From NCBI RefSeq assembly GCF_018271995.1, contig NZ_JAGUCO010000036.1:1-32190 (forward strand): a DNA stretch of 32,190 nucleotides, given 5' to 3'. The notes under the pieces were generated by a model that worked only from the letters and a program-made list of their open reading frames with translations, had not been told where the DNA came from and made no database searches. Of the stretch, positions 1 through 7,335 are shown piece after piece (positions within the stretch are counted from its first letter, which is position 1; each line of letters begins with the position of its first letter). The stretch is from Carboxylicivirga linearis. GTDB lineage: Bacteria; Bacteroidota; Bacteroidia; Bacteroidales; Marinilabiliaceae. Position numbers and translations under genes: made by a program.

Positions 1-395
1 TTACCGACCTGTAAATAACAAAGTTCTCCTTCGTTATTATACACTTCAAGTCTTTTAAGGTGAGTATTTGGAGGTAGAAATAAAAATGAGAAGTACCGTT
101 CATTGATGGTAACATACCTTTTGGTGTGCTTCATCCGTTCCCTTACGATAAGGGCTTTTTCAATTATACTATTTATATCTTCTGATTGTACGAGAAAATC
201 ATAATCAAAGAGTTTCATTAACTCTGTAGGGAATGGAGCAGTAGGTAAATGTGTTAATTTCTCTACAAGGTTATCCATCTTGGATTCCCAAACTGTCGAT
301 TCTTTCGCCTTCCTGTAGCCTTGCAGTAAATTCTCAAATACAGCAAGGCAATCTTTCTCAAAGTTTTCCGCAACAATTTTCTGTTCTATCATCAT
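1..395 (-). CDS. Partial hypothetical protein, 3' end beyond the window
   Basis: An open frame runs from ATG at 395 (ATG-ATG-ATA, preceded by an A/G-rich AAAAGAAG that could aid initiation) off the left edge, giving at least 131 residues without a stop. It is largely helical-looking and charged in the first 60 residues, followed by a segment with aromatic residues (RYVTINERYFSFLFLPP) that looks like a folded beta region. No signal peptide or membrane segment is seen. I do not recognise the family. It lies next to a recombinase stump and a putative defence gene, so it may belong to an integrated element, but that is inference from position only. Confidence 0.6.
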   Translation of the reverse strand, partial: MMIEQKIVAENFEKDCLAVFENLLQGYRKAKESTVWESKMDNLVEKLTHLPTAPFPTELMKLFDYDFLVQSEDINSIIEKALIVRERMKHTKRYVTINERYFSFLFLPPNTHLKRLEVYNNEGELCYLQVG

Positions 396-818
396 AAGCT
401 TCTTTTAATTTTTTAAAAATTAATGGCTTATGATTATTCTCAAGCTCAATCGAAAGTTCCATCATTTCATCATATTATAAGTCTTATTTTTTGAATAAGG
501 TTATTTCTGCCGTTCTTCGTTGTACCAATGAGTTTAACCATAAGCAAAAATTTTGTGGTAAATAATTTTCATTGGCTGCAAAAATAATTTTTTGGTAAAA
601 AAACTGAATGAATGCAATTGAAATAAAAAATGGAAGGCAAAAACGGCTTGATTGAAAAAAAAATCAAAAAAAATTAATTTCTTTTTTCTCCGTTATTTTG
701 CGTCAAAAAGTATAGTAAAATGTATGATAGGCAATTTTTAAACCTCACTTAAAAACCTCTGTATATTACTGTAATATAGCTTGATATAAATTATTTATTT
801 TTCGTTCGGATATACTTT
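396..818. other. AT-rich intergenic stretch, no gene seen
   Basis: About 420 bases between the partial left gene and the abortive-infection-like gene. It is very A/T rich, with long A runs around 590-700. No frame of convincing length, RNA gene or strong hairpin was found. It probably holds the promoter of the left gene, but no consensus element could be pinned down. Confidence 0.5.
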
Positions 819-1733
819 TTATACATTGTTGGCAGCTGGCTTTTCTATTTCATCATTTATCTTCTTTATTCTATTTGATAGCTCATCCATTTGGTAGAAT
901 ACAAATAACCTTTCATTAGCTATCTCAAGAATACGTTTATTAAATTCGGATTTTTCAACAGGGATACAGTCCAATTGATATTCAAATATTTTTAGATTTA
1001 ATAAGACCATATAATTCATTTTGCTTTTCAAGATTTCTTTTTCAGCTTTAAGAATAGAATTGTCTTTTTCATTTTGCCTATAACACAATATTGTGTCATG
1101 AATACCAAAAACTCTTGTGGTCTCAAATAAGGAACCAATTGTATAAAGAATATTTCGCATCTCTGCTCGGTCCAAAAAAGTGGTTAATTTTTCAGAGTCT
1201 TCTTCTGAATCATTAAATAAGATATTATATAGTCTAAAGCATATTTTATTATAGTCTTCTAATAAGCTAATATTTATTTCTTGATTGATATTTTTATAGT
1301 TATCATTAACTAATTTTAGATTAAAACTATTTACAGTTGGTAAATAAGGCTGTAGAATCTTTTCTAACCTTATATTGTTGTTCTCGCACACCTTACTCCA
1401 TCTATCGAATTCCTTATAAATTACTGTAATGGTCTTATTTTCAATATATTCTTTTCTTTGGTTAAAAAGTTCTTTCTTTTGTTCTTTTAATTCATATCTC
1501 TGAATTTTAATAGTATGCAAAACAAAAAGTATAGAAGCAAAAGATAATAGTGAACCAGCAAAACCTCCTATTGCATCTCCTAGTCTAGAATAAAAATCCA
1601 GAAAATCTGGTTTATTTGTATCCACATTCACAGGGATTTCTTGAATCTGAAATTGAAATATTATATATCCAATTGCTGCAATTGATACGAATAAACCTAA
1701 TATTAATAAGAAATTGTTTCTTAATCTTTTCAT
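819..1733 (-). CDS. Putative abortive-infection (putAbiC-like) membrane protein
   Basis: The 304-residue protein has two N-terminal membrane segments (about residues 7-28 and 55-75). They are joined by a short loop with the signature GDAIGGFAGSLLSFASILFV and followed directly by a charged coiled-coil-like stretch (IKIQRYELKEQKKELFNQRK). The remaining 200 residues form a soluble, helical cytoplasmic domain without a motif I can name. This plan, two membrane helices with a GD..GG..G motif running into LxxQxxELxxQ, is that of proteins annotated as putative phage abortive infection proteins (PF16872) and related stand-alone defence candidates. ATG at 1733 is the only sensible start. The gene is isolated, AT-rich, lies beside a broken recombinase and is flanked by 9-bp inverted repeats, all consistent with acquired DNA. 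The defence role is inferred; a generic two-helix membrane protein remains possible. Confidence 0.55.
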   Translation of the reverse strand: MKRLRNNFLLILGLFVSIAAIGYIIFQFQIQEIPVNVDTNKPDFLDFYSRLGDAIGGFAGSLLSFASILFVLHTIKIQRYELKEQKKELFNQRKEYIENKTITVIYKEFDRWSKVCENNNIRLEKILQPYLPTVNSFNLKLVNDNYKNINQEINISLLEDYNKICFRLYNILFNDSEEDSEKLTTFLDRAEMRNILYTIGSLFETTRVFGIHDTILCYRQNEKDNSILKAEKEILKSKMNYMVLLNLKIFEYQLDCIPVEKSEFNKRILEIANERLFVFYQMDELSNRIKKINDEIEKPAANNV

Positions 1734-1759
1734 GTGCTATTTATTAGCTTGCTGCCAAC
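828..1759. repeat. 9-bp inverted repeats bracketing the abortive-infection-like gene
   Basis: GTTGGCAGC at 828-836 and its exact reverse complement GCTGCCAAC at 1751-1759 bound the gene. The first copy overlaps the last codons and the second lies 17 bases upstream of the start codon. Past the 9-bp core the outward sequences stay loosely similar (both contain TGTAT within the next dozen bases). The arrangement resembles a mobile cassette boundary, but no second partner site was found within 150 bases on either side. Confidence 0.45.
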
Positions 1760-1857
1760 GTACTTGTATTTATACCTTGTACATTTATATCTTATTAATT
1801 GTATTGCTTTTGTCCATATACAAGTCCAAAATAGTATGTAAAGTGGACAAAGTTATT

Positions 1858-2166
1858 TTATAAGTCATCTATCGGATTTTTAAATTTGCTAAAATCAGAA
1901 TTAGATACATGGGTATATCTATCTGTTGTTTTTGAACTGGCATGTCCCAGCCACTCCTGTATATATCTTAAATCAGTTCCTTGCTCCAGTAAATGAATAG
2001 CAAAGCTGTGCCGAAGCATATGAGACGGTACTCTTTTTTTAAAACCAATAGATAGTTTAAACGGTTGCCGGTGTTTGGCAGCTTTGAGTTGTATGGTTGG
2101 TTTTGGTATCACAAATAGTTTTAAAATGATAGTAAACAAAATTAATAAAAGAGTTAGTATATGCAA
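1858..2166 (-). pseudogene. C-terminal remnant of a tyrosine recombinase/integrase
   Basis: The open frame codes 102 residues, but only about residues 36-102 are recombinase-like. They show the HxxR box (H49 to R52, in [20 protein letters not shown]), the LGH box with H75 and the catalytic tyrosine Y84 in RYTHVS, ending in NPIDDL as in many intact Bacteroidetes XerC/IntI-like integrases. The N-terminal core-binding domain and the first catalytic arginine are missing. The first 35 residues are a hydrophobic run that looks like chance translation of AT-rich DNA. The rest of the gene is not found upstream, so this is a decayed or truncated integrase that should be inactive. It marks the left region as the scar of an integrated element. 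Confidence 0.8.
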
Positions 2167-2365
2167 ATGAATAATATATGACTTGGTGCGGGCTTGGCGA
2201 TACCTCTATTCAGTAAGTCTGTTTATTTGCATAAACTATACTATAAATACAATGTATTTGAGTGGAAAAGAAAGACTGAGCGACATAAATGTGTCGAACA
2301 ACGCCCTGAGAGTTTCATCAGCTGGGAGGGAGGCTGGTCTGCGGATAGAGAGGGTAAAATAGCAA

Positions 2366-2488
2366 GGTGCGTACTTCACTGCATGTAAGGTGCGCACCTT
2401 GCTTATACCGTAGTGCGTACCTCGTATGTTGGTTGGTGCGCACTTCACTCTTAATTAGTACGCACCTCACTCGAGCGAGGTGCGCACC
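2366..2488. repeat. Cluster of six short palindromic GTGCGYAC repeats
   Basis: Within about 120 bases the core GTGCGYAC, or its complement, occurs six times, at 2367, 2391, 2413, 2436, 2458 and 2480. Most copies are extended by AAGG or by ACCTC/ACTTCAC. One copy, AAGGTGCGCACCTT at 2387-2400, is a perfect palindrome. The last two copies form a nearly perfect 30-base inverted repeat (2458-2487) centred on CTCGAG. No gene covers the stretch. It lies between the recombinase stump and the 3' end of the HU-like gene, so it could act as a terminator, protein-binding array or mobile-element end. Confidence 0.7.
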
Positions 2489-2505
2489 AACTGTAGGGGA
2501 GTATT

Positions 2506-2886
2506 TTATACCGTTTTTTCAAACCTGGTATTTTTAACTTCCTGGTTCAGTTCACTGTCGGCACGATAGTTAATTATTACCGACTCGATATGGTTGGCAG
2601 TTAGCTCTTCGGGCGAGGCAGCTCCTTCGCTTTTTAGTCTTACACTAAAGGTGCCAATACCTTCGAGTTTCACACCATTACCACCAATAAGTTCTTTGCG
2701 GATAATGTCTGAAAGAGTAACTAAAACACCCCGGGCTTCGGCCTTGCTTAGGGCTGTTTTTGCAACTATTTCTTCTTCAATCTCTTTGCGTTTAATGGTT
2801 CGTAAACGAACAGCTTGAGCATAATACTTTTTGTCTTCTCTGTTTTGAGGATTAGATCTTTCCTGAGCTTTAAATCGTACAGGCAT
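2506..2886 (-). CDS. HU-like DNA-binding protein (Bacteroidetes HU-HIG type)
   Basis: This 126-residue protein begins MPVRFKAQERSNPQNRED and continues into an HU/IHF-like fold. Two helices (about residues 30-65) precede the beta part GGNGVKLEGIGTFSVRLKSEG (about 68-88), where GIGTF is the HU family hallmark. A C-terminal extension (NHIESVIINYRADSELNQEV) is typical of the Bacteroidetes-specific HU-like domain proteins (PF18291), which are longer than the 90-residue classical HU. It is expected to bind and bend DNA; targets are unknown. The start is ATG at 2886. It is a single-gene unit with about 270 bases of AT-rich leader upstream and the palindrome cluster just downstream, which may serve as its terminator. 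Confidence 0.88.
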   Translation of the reverse strand: MPVRFKAQERSNPQNREDKKYYAQAVRLRTIKRKEIEEEIVAKTALSKAEARGVLVTLSDIIRKELIGGNGVKLEGIGTFSVRLKSEGAASPEELTANHIESVIINYRADSELNQEVKNTRFEKTV

Positions 2887-3157
2887 AATAAAATTGTTTT
2901 TAAGTTATTATATATTGCTTGTGCCGGATATTAAATAATTAAAACATTAATAAAACCTCTATCATTTGCTGTTTTACTATGCTTTATAAATATAGAAAGT
3001 TACAAATGATGTGTGGCTTTAATTTGGGTAATGAATATATATAATTATTGTCAATAAACAAAATGATAGTATGAACAAATATTTGCTAAGGTTTGATGGT
3101 TTTAATATCCTCTTTTTAACCGTGTATAATTGTTAAAGTTTATTTTGGGCCTAATCT

Positions 3158-3691
3158 TTATAAGCTGATGGCAGTGTTGATGATGATCGGTAAGGAAGGG
3201 ATAGTATCCACGGGTGGATCAATTTCTATTAAAAAACCATCTTGCTCCTTTAAAGATGGAAAGGGAGTGGTTCGTTTGTAGCCGGTCATTTTATTTTGTA
3301 AGGCTTCTTTTGCTTGTTTAATAAGGTCGTAATCCGTAAAAGTATGCACGATATCTCCGTTGGAATTGATAAAAAACATAGTTGGGTACAATCCTACATT
3401 ATATGCCTTTTTAAATCTTTGTCCCATAGGGGTGTCCATATCTAAATACACATTTATGAAACGTGGATTATAAAAATCGCCAAATTCTTTTAACGGAAAA
3501 TAATCCTTAGTAAGTTCTTTGCAAGGCCTGCACCATTGGGCACAGCAAACAATAAATAGTAATTTATCCTGATTGTTTGCTTTTTCAACAGCTTCTGCTA
3601 CATTATTCTCGTTGTAGAATTGAATGCCGTCCTGAGCCAAAGTGGTAAATGATATGAATAGTAAGACTGTAATAATAATTTGTTTATACAT
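3158..3691 (-). CDS. Secreted thioredoxin-like protein, copy 1
   Basis: The 177-residue protein has a signal peptide (residues 1-20, ending TTLAQ before DGIQFY). A thioredoxin fold follows with the redox motif W53-C54-R-P-C57, preceded by an unusual C49-C50 pair. The cis-proline region is LYPTMFFINSNGD. After the fold, a C-terminal tail of about 35 residues ends in PPVDTIPSLPIIIN. It should act in the periplasm as a thiol-disulfide oxidoreductase; its partner is unknown. A paralogue with 18 differing residues of 177 (counted by eye) lies at 5147-5680, and the two flank a GH43 gene. The start is ATG at 3691; the 20 or so bases upstream are the same in both copies, supporting this start in each. 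Confidence 0.85.
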   Translation of the reverse strand: MYKQIIITVLLFISFTTLAQDGIQFYNENNVAEAVEKANNQDKLLFIVCCAQWCRPCKELTKDYFPLKEFGDFYNPRFINVYLDMDTPMGQRFKKAYNVGLYPTMFFINSNGDIVHTFTDYDLIKQAKEALQNKMTGYKRTTPFPSLKEQDGFLIEIDPPVDTIPSLPIIINTAISL

Positions 3692-3764
3692 AGTAGTTTC
3701 ATTTAGGTTGGTTTATTTAATATATCTATGTTTATAAACGGTAGCTTTTATTAAATATTATCAC
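3158..3764 (-). repeat. Direct repeat copy 1 (about 600 bp) around thioredoxin gene 1
   Basis: Sequence similarity with 5147-5750 covers the whole thioredoxin gene and continues through its upstream region to the shared block TTAAATATTATCA (ending near 3764). The copies are in the same orientation and about 2 kb apart. Confidence 0.8.
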
Positions 3765-3953
3765 ATCTTTTTTATCATACATTATCCTTAAATGAAAAGT
3801 ATCTAAAAGTTAGTTGATTATTTTGGTTTGCATGTAAGCATTTGTATTAATTGATAATCCGATAATTTTCGATATTCACTCCACCTATTTCACTCAAAAA
3901 ACTACTATGTAGCCGTCAATGTAATTTTGTTTTTAAGATAGAAGTGCTTTTTA

Positions 3954-3991
3954 CACTAAAAAGCCGACTCAGAAATAATCTGGTCGGCTTT
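3954..3991 (-). terminator. Rho-independent terminator downstream of GH43
   Basis: On the minus strand AAAGCCGAC pairs with GTCGGCTTT around a 14-base loop, and the 3' arm runs into a T-run (TTTTTAG). It sits about 50 bases past the GH43 stop codon. The remainder of the 3692-4042 spacer shows no gene. Confidence 0.8.
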
Positions 3992-4042
3992 CGGTATTTT
4001 TAGAATTTGAAATTGCTTTGTTGTAATTATTGGTGGCTTCGA

Positions 4043-5059
4043 TTACAGATGATCGATTACGGGCCAGCCATCAACCCATTTCATTTCCTTAATCAATAGC
4101 TTCGAAGCTCCGTTGTTCTGTCTGTCGTAGCCATGATATACCAGAATATCTTTGCCATCGATATGGGCTGCTCCGTTATGTCCCACGCCTGCCCAGCGAT
4201 CGTTACCTTGCAATAAAATGGTACCGCCACCTTTATCCATTCGTTTACCTTCTTTATCGAGGTAAGGCCCCTGTATGGTTTTCGATCGTCCTATAATTAT
4301 TTTATAAGTGCTGTTCATGCCCCGGCAACAAAAATCAATGGAAGCAAACAGGTAGTAATAGTCGCCTTTTTGATAGATGAATGGTGCTTCAATACTGTTT
4401 TCTCTTCGATCCTCATCACTGGTGCGACGCGAGGCAATGGTGGCAAAGGTATTAATATCCTGGGCTGGCGAAAGACCATCGTCGCTCAGTTGTACCAATT
4501 GTAATCCGCCCCAGAACGAACCGAACGAAAGCCATGGAGCATCGTTTTCATCCAAAATGAGATTACCATCAATGGCATTCCAGTTGGTTTTACCCGGAAA
4601 GGATTGAATTACTTTTCCATGATCTACCCATTTAAAATCTGGGTCGGAGGGATGCAGTGTTTTATTGGTTGCAACGCCTATGCATGAAGTGTTTTTACCA
4701 AAGGCCGAAACCGAATAATACAAGTAGTATTGTCCATTAAAATAGCTAATGTCTGGTGCCCAGGTATGGCCACGATATTCGGGAATAGCCTCGGTAGCCC
4801 ATTTTGGAGCTTCGGCAAAAACCGGTTTTTCGATGGTCCAGTTTTCCATATCGGTAGATGAAATAACGCTAATACCAAAGCCTGTGGCAAAAACATAGTA
4901 AACCGAATCTTGCTTGATAATAACCGGGTCGTGTGATCGTATGGAATCCAGAGGGAAGGTTTTGCCGGTTAAATCACGAAAGTGTCTTCGTTGCGCATTA
5001 GCTGATATAGAAAGCAACAAACTGATTATCATAATCAGTAAGAAATAAGATTTATTCAT
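4043..5059 (-). CDS. GH43 family glycosidase (probable arabinan endo-1,5-alpha-L-arabinosidase)
   Basis: A secreted enzyme of 338 residues with signal peptide MNKSYFLLIMIISLLLSISA then NAQ. It has the five-bladed propeller signature of GH43: general base Asp44 in RSHDPVII, pKa-modulating Asp164 in WNAIDGNLI, and general acid Glu224 in ENSIEAPFIY. GHTWAPDISYFNGQYYLYYS and the WLSFGSFWGGLQL stretch match endo-arabinanases and related alpha-L-arabinofuranosidases. It should cut arabinan or arabinoxylan side chains in the periplasm or outside the cell. An in-frame TTG at 5083 would add eight residues; ATG at 5059 is preferred because the signal peptide begins there. No SusC/SusD pair lies nearby, so it is an orphan rather than part of a visible polysaccharide locus. 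It is enclosed by the duplicated thioredoxin genes. Confidence 0.88.
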   Translation of the reverse strand: MNKSYFLLIMIISLLLSISANAQRRHFRDLTGKTFPLDSIRSHDPVIIKQDSVYYVFATGFGISVISSTDMENWTIEKPVFAEAPKWATEAIPEYRGHTWAPDISYFNGQYYLYYSVSAFGKNTSCIGVATNKTLHPSDPDFKWVDHGKVIQSFPGKTNWNAIDGNLILDENDAPWLSFGSFWGGLQLVQLSDDGLSPAQDINTFATIASRRTSDEDRRENSIEAPFIYQKGDYYYLFASIDFCCRGMNSTYKIIIGRSKTIQGPYLDKEGKRMDKGGGTILLQGNDRWAGVGHNGAAHIDGKDILVYHGYDRQNNGASKLLIKEMKWVDGWPVIDHL

Positions 5060-5146
5060 AGCAGATTTTTTAATGATGACCAAAGATAAAAAAAACTATC
5101 GAAAGTCATTATAGCTCAATACATCTGTTCAAGATAAACTTAGTCT

Positions 5147-5680
5147 CTATAAGTTTATAGAAGTGTTAATAATGATCGGTAAGGAAGGGATAGTATCCAC
5201 AGGTGGATCAATTTGAATTAAAAAACCATCTTGTTCCTTTAAAGATGGAAAGGGAGTGGTTTGTTTGTAACCGGTCATTTTATTCTGCAAAGCTTTTTTT
5301 GCTTGTTCAATAAAGTCGTAATCATTAAACGTATTCACAATATCTCCGTTTGAATTGATAAAAAACACAGTTGGGTACTTTCCTACATTATACGCTTTTT
5401 TAAATCTTTGTCCCATAGGGGTGTCCATATCTAAATACACATTTATGAAACGTGGATTATAAAAATCGCCTAATTCTTTTAACGGAAAATAATCTTTAGT
5501 AAGTTCTTTGCAAGGTCGGCACCATTGGGCACAGCAAACAATAAATAGTAATTTATCCTGATTGGTTGCTTTTTCAACAGCTTCAGCTACATTATTCTCG
5601 TTGTAGAATTGAATGCCGTCCTGAGCCAAAGTGGCAAATGAAATGTATAGAAAGAATGCAATGATAATTTGTTTATACAT
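5147..5680 (-). CDS. Secreted thioredoxin-like protein, copy 2
   Basis: Paralogue of 3158-3691: 177 residues, signal peptide ending TLAQ, redox motif W53-C54-R-P-C57 with the same C49-C50 pair, and the same proline-rich tail. Differences cluster in the signal peptide and after residue 95; the stretch around the active site (residues 40-95) is almost unchanged, so the active site is under constraint. The frame stays open upstream to 5752, but the extra 24 residues are translation of upstream DNA. ATG at 5680 aligns with the start of copy 1 and opens the signal peptide. It is transcribed toward the GH43 gene's upstream end from a promoter probably inside the duplicated leader. Function otherwise as for copy 1. 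Confidence 0.85.
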   Translation of the reverse strand: MYKQIIIAFFLYISFATLAQDGIQFYNENNVAEAVEKATNQDKLLFIVCCAQWCRPCKELTKDYFPLKELGDFYNPRFINVYLDMDTPMGQRFKKAYNVGKYPTVFFINSNGDIVNTFNDYDFIEQAKKALQNKMTGYKQTTPFPSLKEQDGFLIQIDPPVDTIPSLPIIINTSINL

Positions 5681-5750
5681 AGTAGTTTCATTTAGGTTGA
5701 TTAAAAAGATACTATATATTGATAAACGACAGCTTTTGTTAAATATTATC
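5147..5750 (-). repeat. Direct repeat copy 2 (about 600 bp) around thioredoxin gene 2
   Basis: Matches 3158-3764. Similarity ends abruptly near 5750, which is exactly where the coding similarity of the neighbouring NUDIX fragment begins, so this edge looks like a rearrangement junction. Confidence 0.8.
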
Positions 5751-5888
5751 AACTGCTTCTTTAAAAGTCTCGCCTTCTTTGAGATGCCCCTTCGCTATTG
5801 AAAAGACAGGAGCATGAAATCCTTTTCGTTTATAAGTAAGAATTTCGTTATTCGTATTTTCTAAAATGACTCCGATTCCTGTTTTAAG
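5739..5888 (-). pseudogene. NUDIX hydrolase N-terminal fragment
   Basis: Minus-strand translation from 5888 reads LKTGIGVILENTNNEILTYK, continues with RKGFHAPVFSIAKGHLKEGE and stops at 5739 after TFKEAVDNI. This is the first half of a NUDIX domain: beta strand GVILEN, then the start of the Nudix box GHLKEGETFKEAV. The catalytic REVxEE part is missing because the frame runs into the duplicated thioredoxin block. An in-frame TGA at 5891-5889 also separates the fragment from any upstream start. It should be non-functional. It lies about 30 bases beyond the stop of the TMEM175-like gene. Confidence 0.75.
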
Positions 5889-5920
5889 TCATTCTATTTT
5901 TTTGTTTTATCTGAAAAACT

Positions 5921-6592
5921 CTAACGATAATGTTCACTCATAACAACCGGATACTTTTTTGTATAGTACTTGGTTATCAGCTTAGGCACAAAAAAGATTA
6001 ATATGGGTAAGAAATACGCCCAGCCGGTAATAAAAGAGAATAACAGGGTGATGATAAATGATATTGGTACTATCAAAGCCCTGCTTAAGTTATAATTAAC
6101 AATTACTTTATCAGGGTTGCTGCTTAATTTATATTTAGGGTTTCCAATAATCTTCCACAGCTTAAAACAGAAAAATCCGGCAAAACAAATATTAAAGGTG
6201 TACACCGTGAATGGTATTTTCAATGATCCGATAAAATGTTCGGTAAAGAAAGAAGTACTAAACGGCATGAGTACAATGGGCATTAGAAATAATAAATTAT
6301 TCCACAGTAGTTTTGAATTCACCGAAGTAACAAATTTAAATACACGGTGATGCGACAACCAATACATACCTATTACGAAAAAACTGACAGTAAAGCCAAT
6401 GAATTTGGGTGTCAGATTTTTTAATTCTGTCCATAAGATGGCATCTGTAATAGGTTGGATGTTTAATGCCGGCATTTTAACGTCGATAACCAGTAATGTT
6501 ATGGCAAATGCAAAAACACCGTCACTTAACGATGCCAATCTTGATACCTGAAACTCTTCTTTGTCATTGTTTTTTGTAATATACTTCTTCAT
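5921..6592 (-). CDS. TMEM175/DUF1211 family potassium-channel-like membrane protein
   Basis: A protein of 223 residues with about six membrane segments. Directly before and within the first helix is the family signature RLASLSDGVFAFAITLLVID, the bacterial TMEM175 (DUF1211) motif R-x3-(F/L)SDG-x-FAxAxTLL whose helix lines the pore. Later segments (for example FIGFTVSFFVIGMYWLSHHR, with the conserved W and HHR) also fit. Bacterial members form tetrameric K+-selective leak channels in the inner membrane. An upstream GTG at 6637 would add 15 residues; ATG at 6592 gives a cytoplasmic N-tail of normal length and is preferred. The gene stands alone; no regulator was seen. Confidence 0.85.
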   Translation of the reverse strand: MKKYITKNNDKEEFQVSRLASLSDGVFAFAITLLVIDVKMPALNIQPITDAILWTELKNLTPKFIGFTVSFFVIGMYWLSHHRVFKFVTSVNSKLLWNNLLFLMPIVLMPFSTSFFTEHFIGSLKIPFTVYTFNICFAGFFCFKLWKIIGNPKYKLSSNPDKVIVNYNLSRALIVPISFIITLLFSFITGWAYFLPILIFFVPKLITKYYTKKYPVVMSEHYR

Positions 6593-6827
6593 AGATTTAT
6601 TAGCTTGTTTATGAGATGGGTATATGTTAATACACACCGGTGTAACTCGCTCAATAGGGATGTAGCAAACTATCCCGTAATGGATTTTTTAATAAAGACT
6701 TAAAAAGATTTTTGTTAGCTGAGAATGACTATCGAAAGGATAAATGTATCAAATTCACTCAAAAAATAGAATATTCCGTAGCCATTTTTTTGAAATACTT
6801 CTTAAATGTAGTTGTGTATAGATGTAA

Positions 6828-7064
6828 AAAGAGGGTGTCCAAAAAGTGATTCTGCAAATAAGGAATCTTTCAAATGGTAACTTTACTTTCATTATACCCC
6901 ACCAAACCCTGCCTGCAGCAGGCAGACTCCCCTAAAAGGGAGGCTTAAGTCCCCTTCAGGGGAATCGAAGATCGGCAAAGCCAATTAGGGGTAACATAGA
7001 GTGATATTTTATTACAAATTGAAACAAACGTTGTTTTGATGTTTAGTTTTTGGACACCCTCTTT
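6828..7064 (+). mobile_element. MITE-like element, copy 1, with 18-bp terminal inverted repeats
   Basis: The 237-bp unit is bounded by perfect 18-bp inverted repeats: AAAGAGGGTGTCCAAAAA at 6828-6845 and its complement at 7047-7064. It has no coding capacity. Inside are several G/C-rich hairpins (CTGCCTGCAGCAGGCAG, and CCCCT...AGGGG pairs). A diverged copy in the opposite orientation lies at 24494-24712. This is the structure of a non-autonomous transposable element or highly structured genomic repeat. Confidence 0.8.
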
Positions 7065-7099
7065 CAAATGATAGTATATAATTGAGCAATAAATTTACT

Positions 7100-7335
7100 A
7101 GTAATGCGAATCAACAGTTGAACCCACTTTGGGGTTCCTTTATAATACGCTCATATTCCACGGGTTCCACCCGTGGCTATTCTTATTAAATCCTTTCAGG
7201 ATTTGAAAATGTCTAAAGGACATTAACAATAATAGCCTCGTATGGAGCGCGGGGTGACTATTTGACTAATGATACAACCCCGAAAGTGGGTTGAACTTTG
7301 CTATATAACAATTTGAACTATTGATTCGCATTAGT
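7100..7335. repeat. Structured inverted-repeat element overlapping the xusC-like stop codon
   Basis: TAATGCGAATCA at 7102-7113 is repeated as its exact complement at 7322-7333. Inside lies a second pair, GTTGAACCCACTTT (7117-7130) with AAAGTGGGTTGAAC (7283-7296, 13 of 14 bases pairing), continuing into GGGGTT/AACCCC. Between them are small hairpins: CCACGGGT/ACCCGTGG near 7157-7175, AATCCTTTCAGGATT and ATGTCTAAAGGACAT. The whole can fold as one long branched stem and has no coding frame. Its right arm supplies the stop codon of the neighbouring gene. Confidence 0.7.

Noticed and set aside
819-1759. Classical integron cassette with attC site
   Set aside because: GTTGGCA does not fit GTTRRRY, no second R-box pair was found within 150 bases, and the only recombinase is a stump without a visible IntI-specific patch. 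Kept only as a tentative finding.
2194-2448. Overlapping open frames of 60-70 codons on both strands
   Set aside because: They run through the palindrome cluster, have no protein-like composition or start context, and arise from the repeat.
3887-3916. TTCACTCAAAAAA followed by GTAGCC shared with 6754-6783
   Set aside because: Only a short AT-rich match with different spacing; could be chance.
4043-5752. GH43 region as a polysaccharide utilization locus
   Set aside because: No SusC/SusD pair, regulator or second glycosidase is adjacent; the flanking thioredoxin genes are a duplication.
6880-7300. CRISPR-like array from the many short repeats
   Set aside because: Repeats are inverted pairs forming hairpins, not evenly spaced direct repeats with unique spacers, and no cas genes are present.
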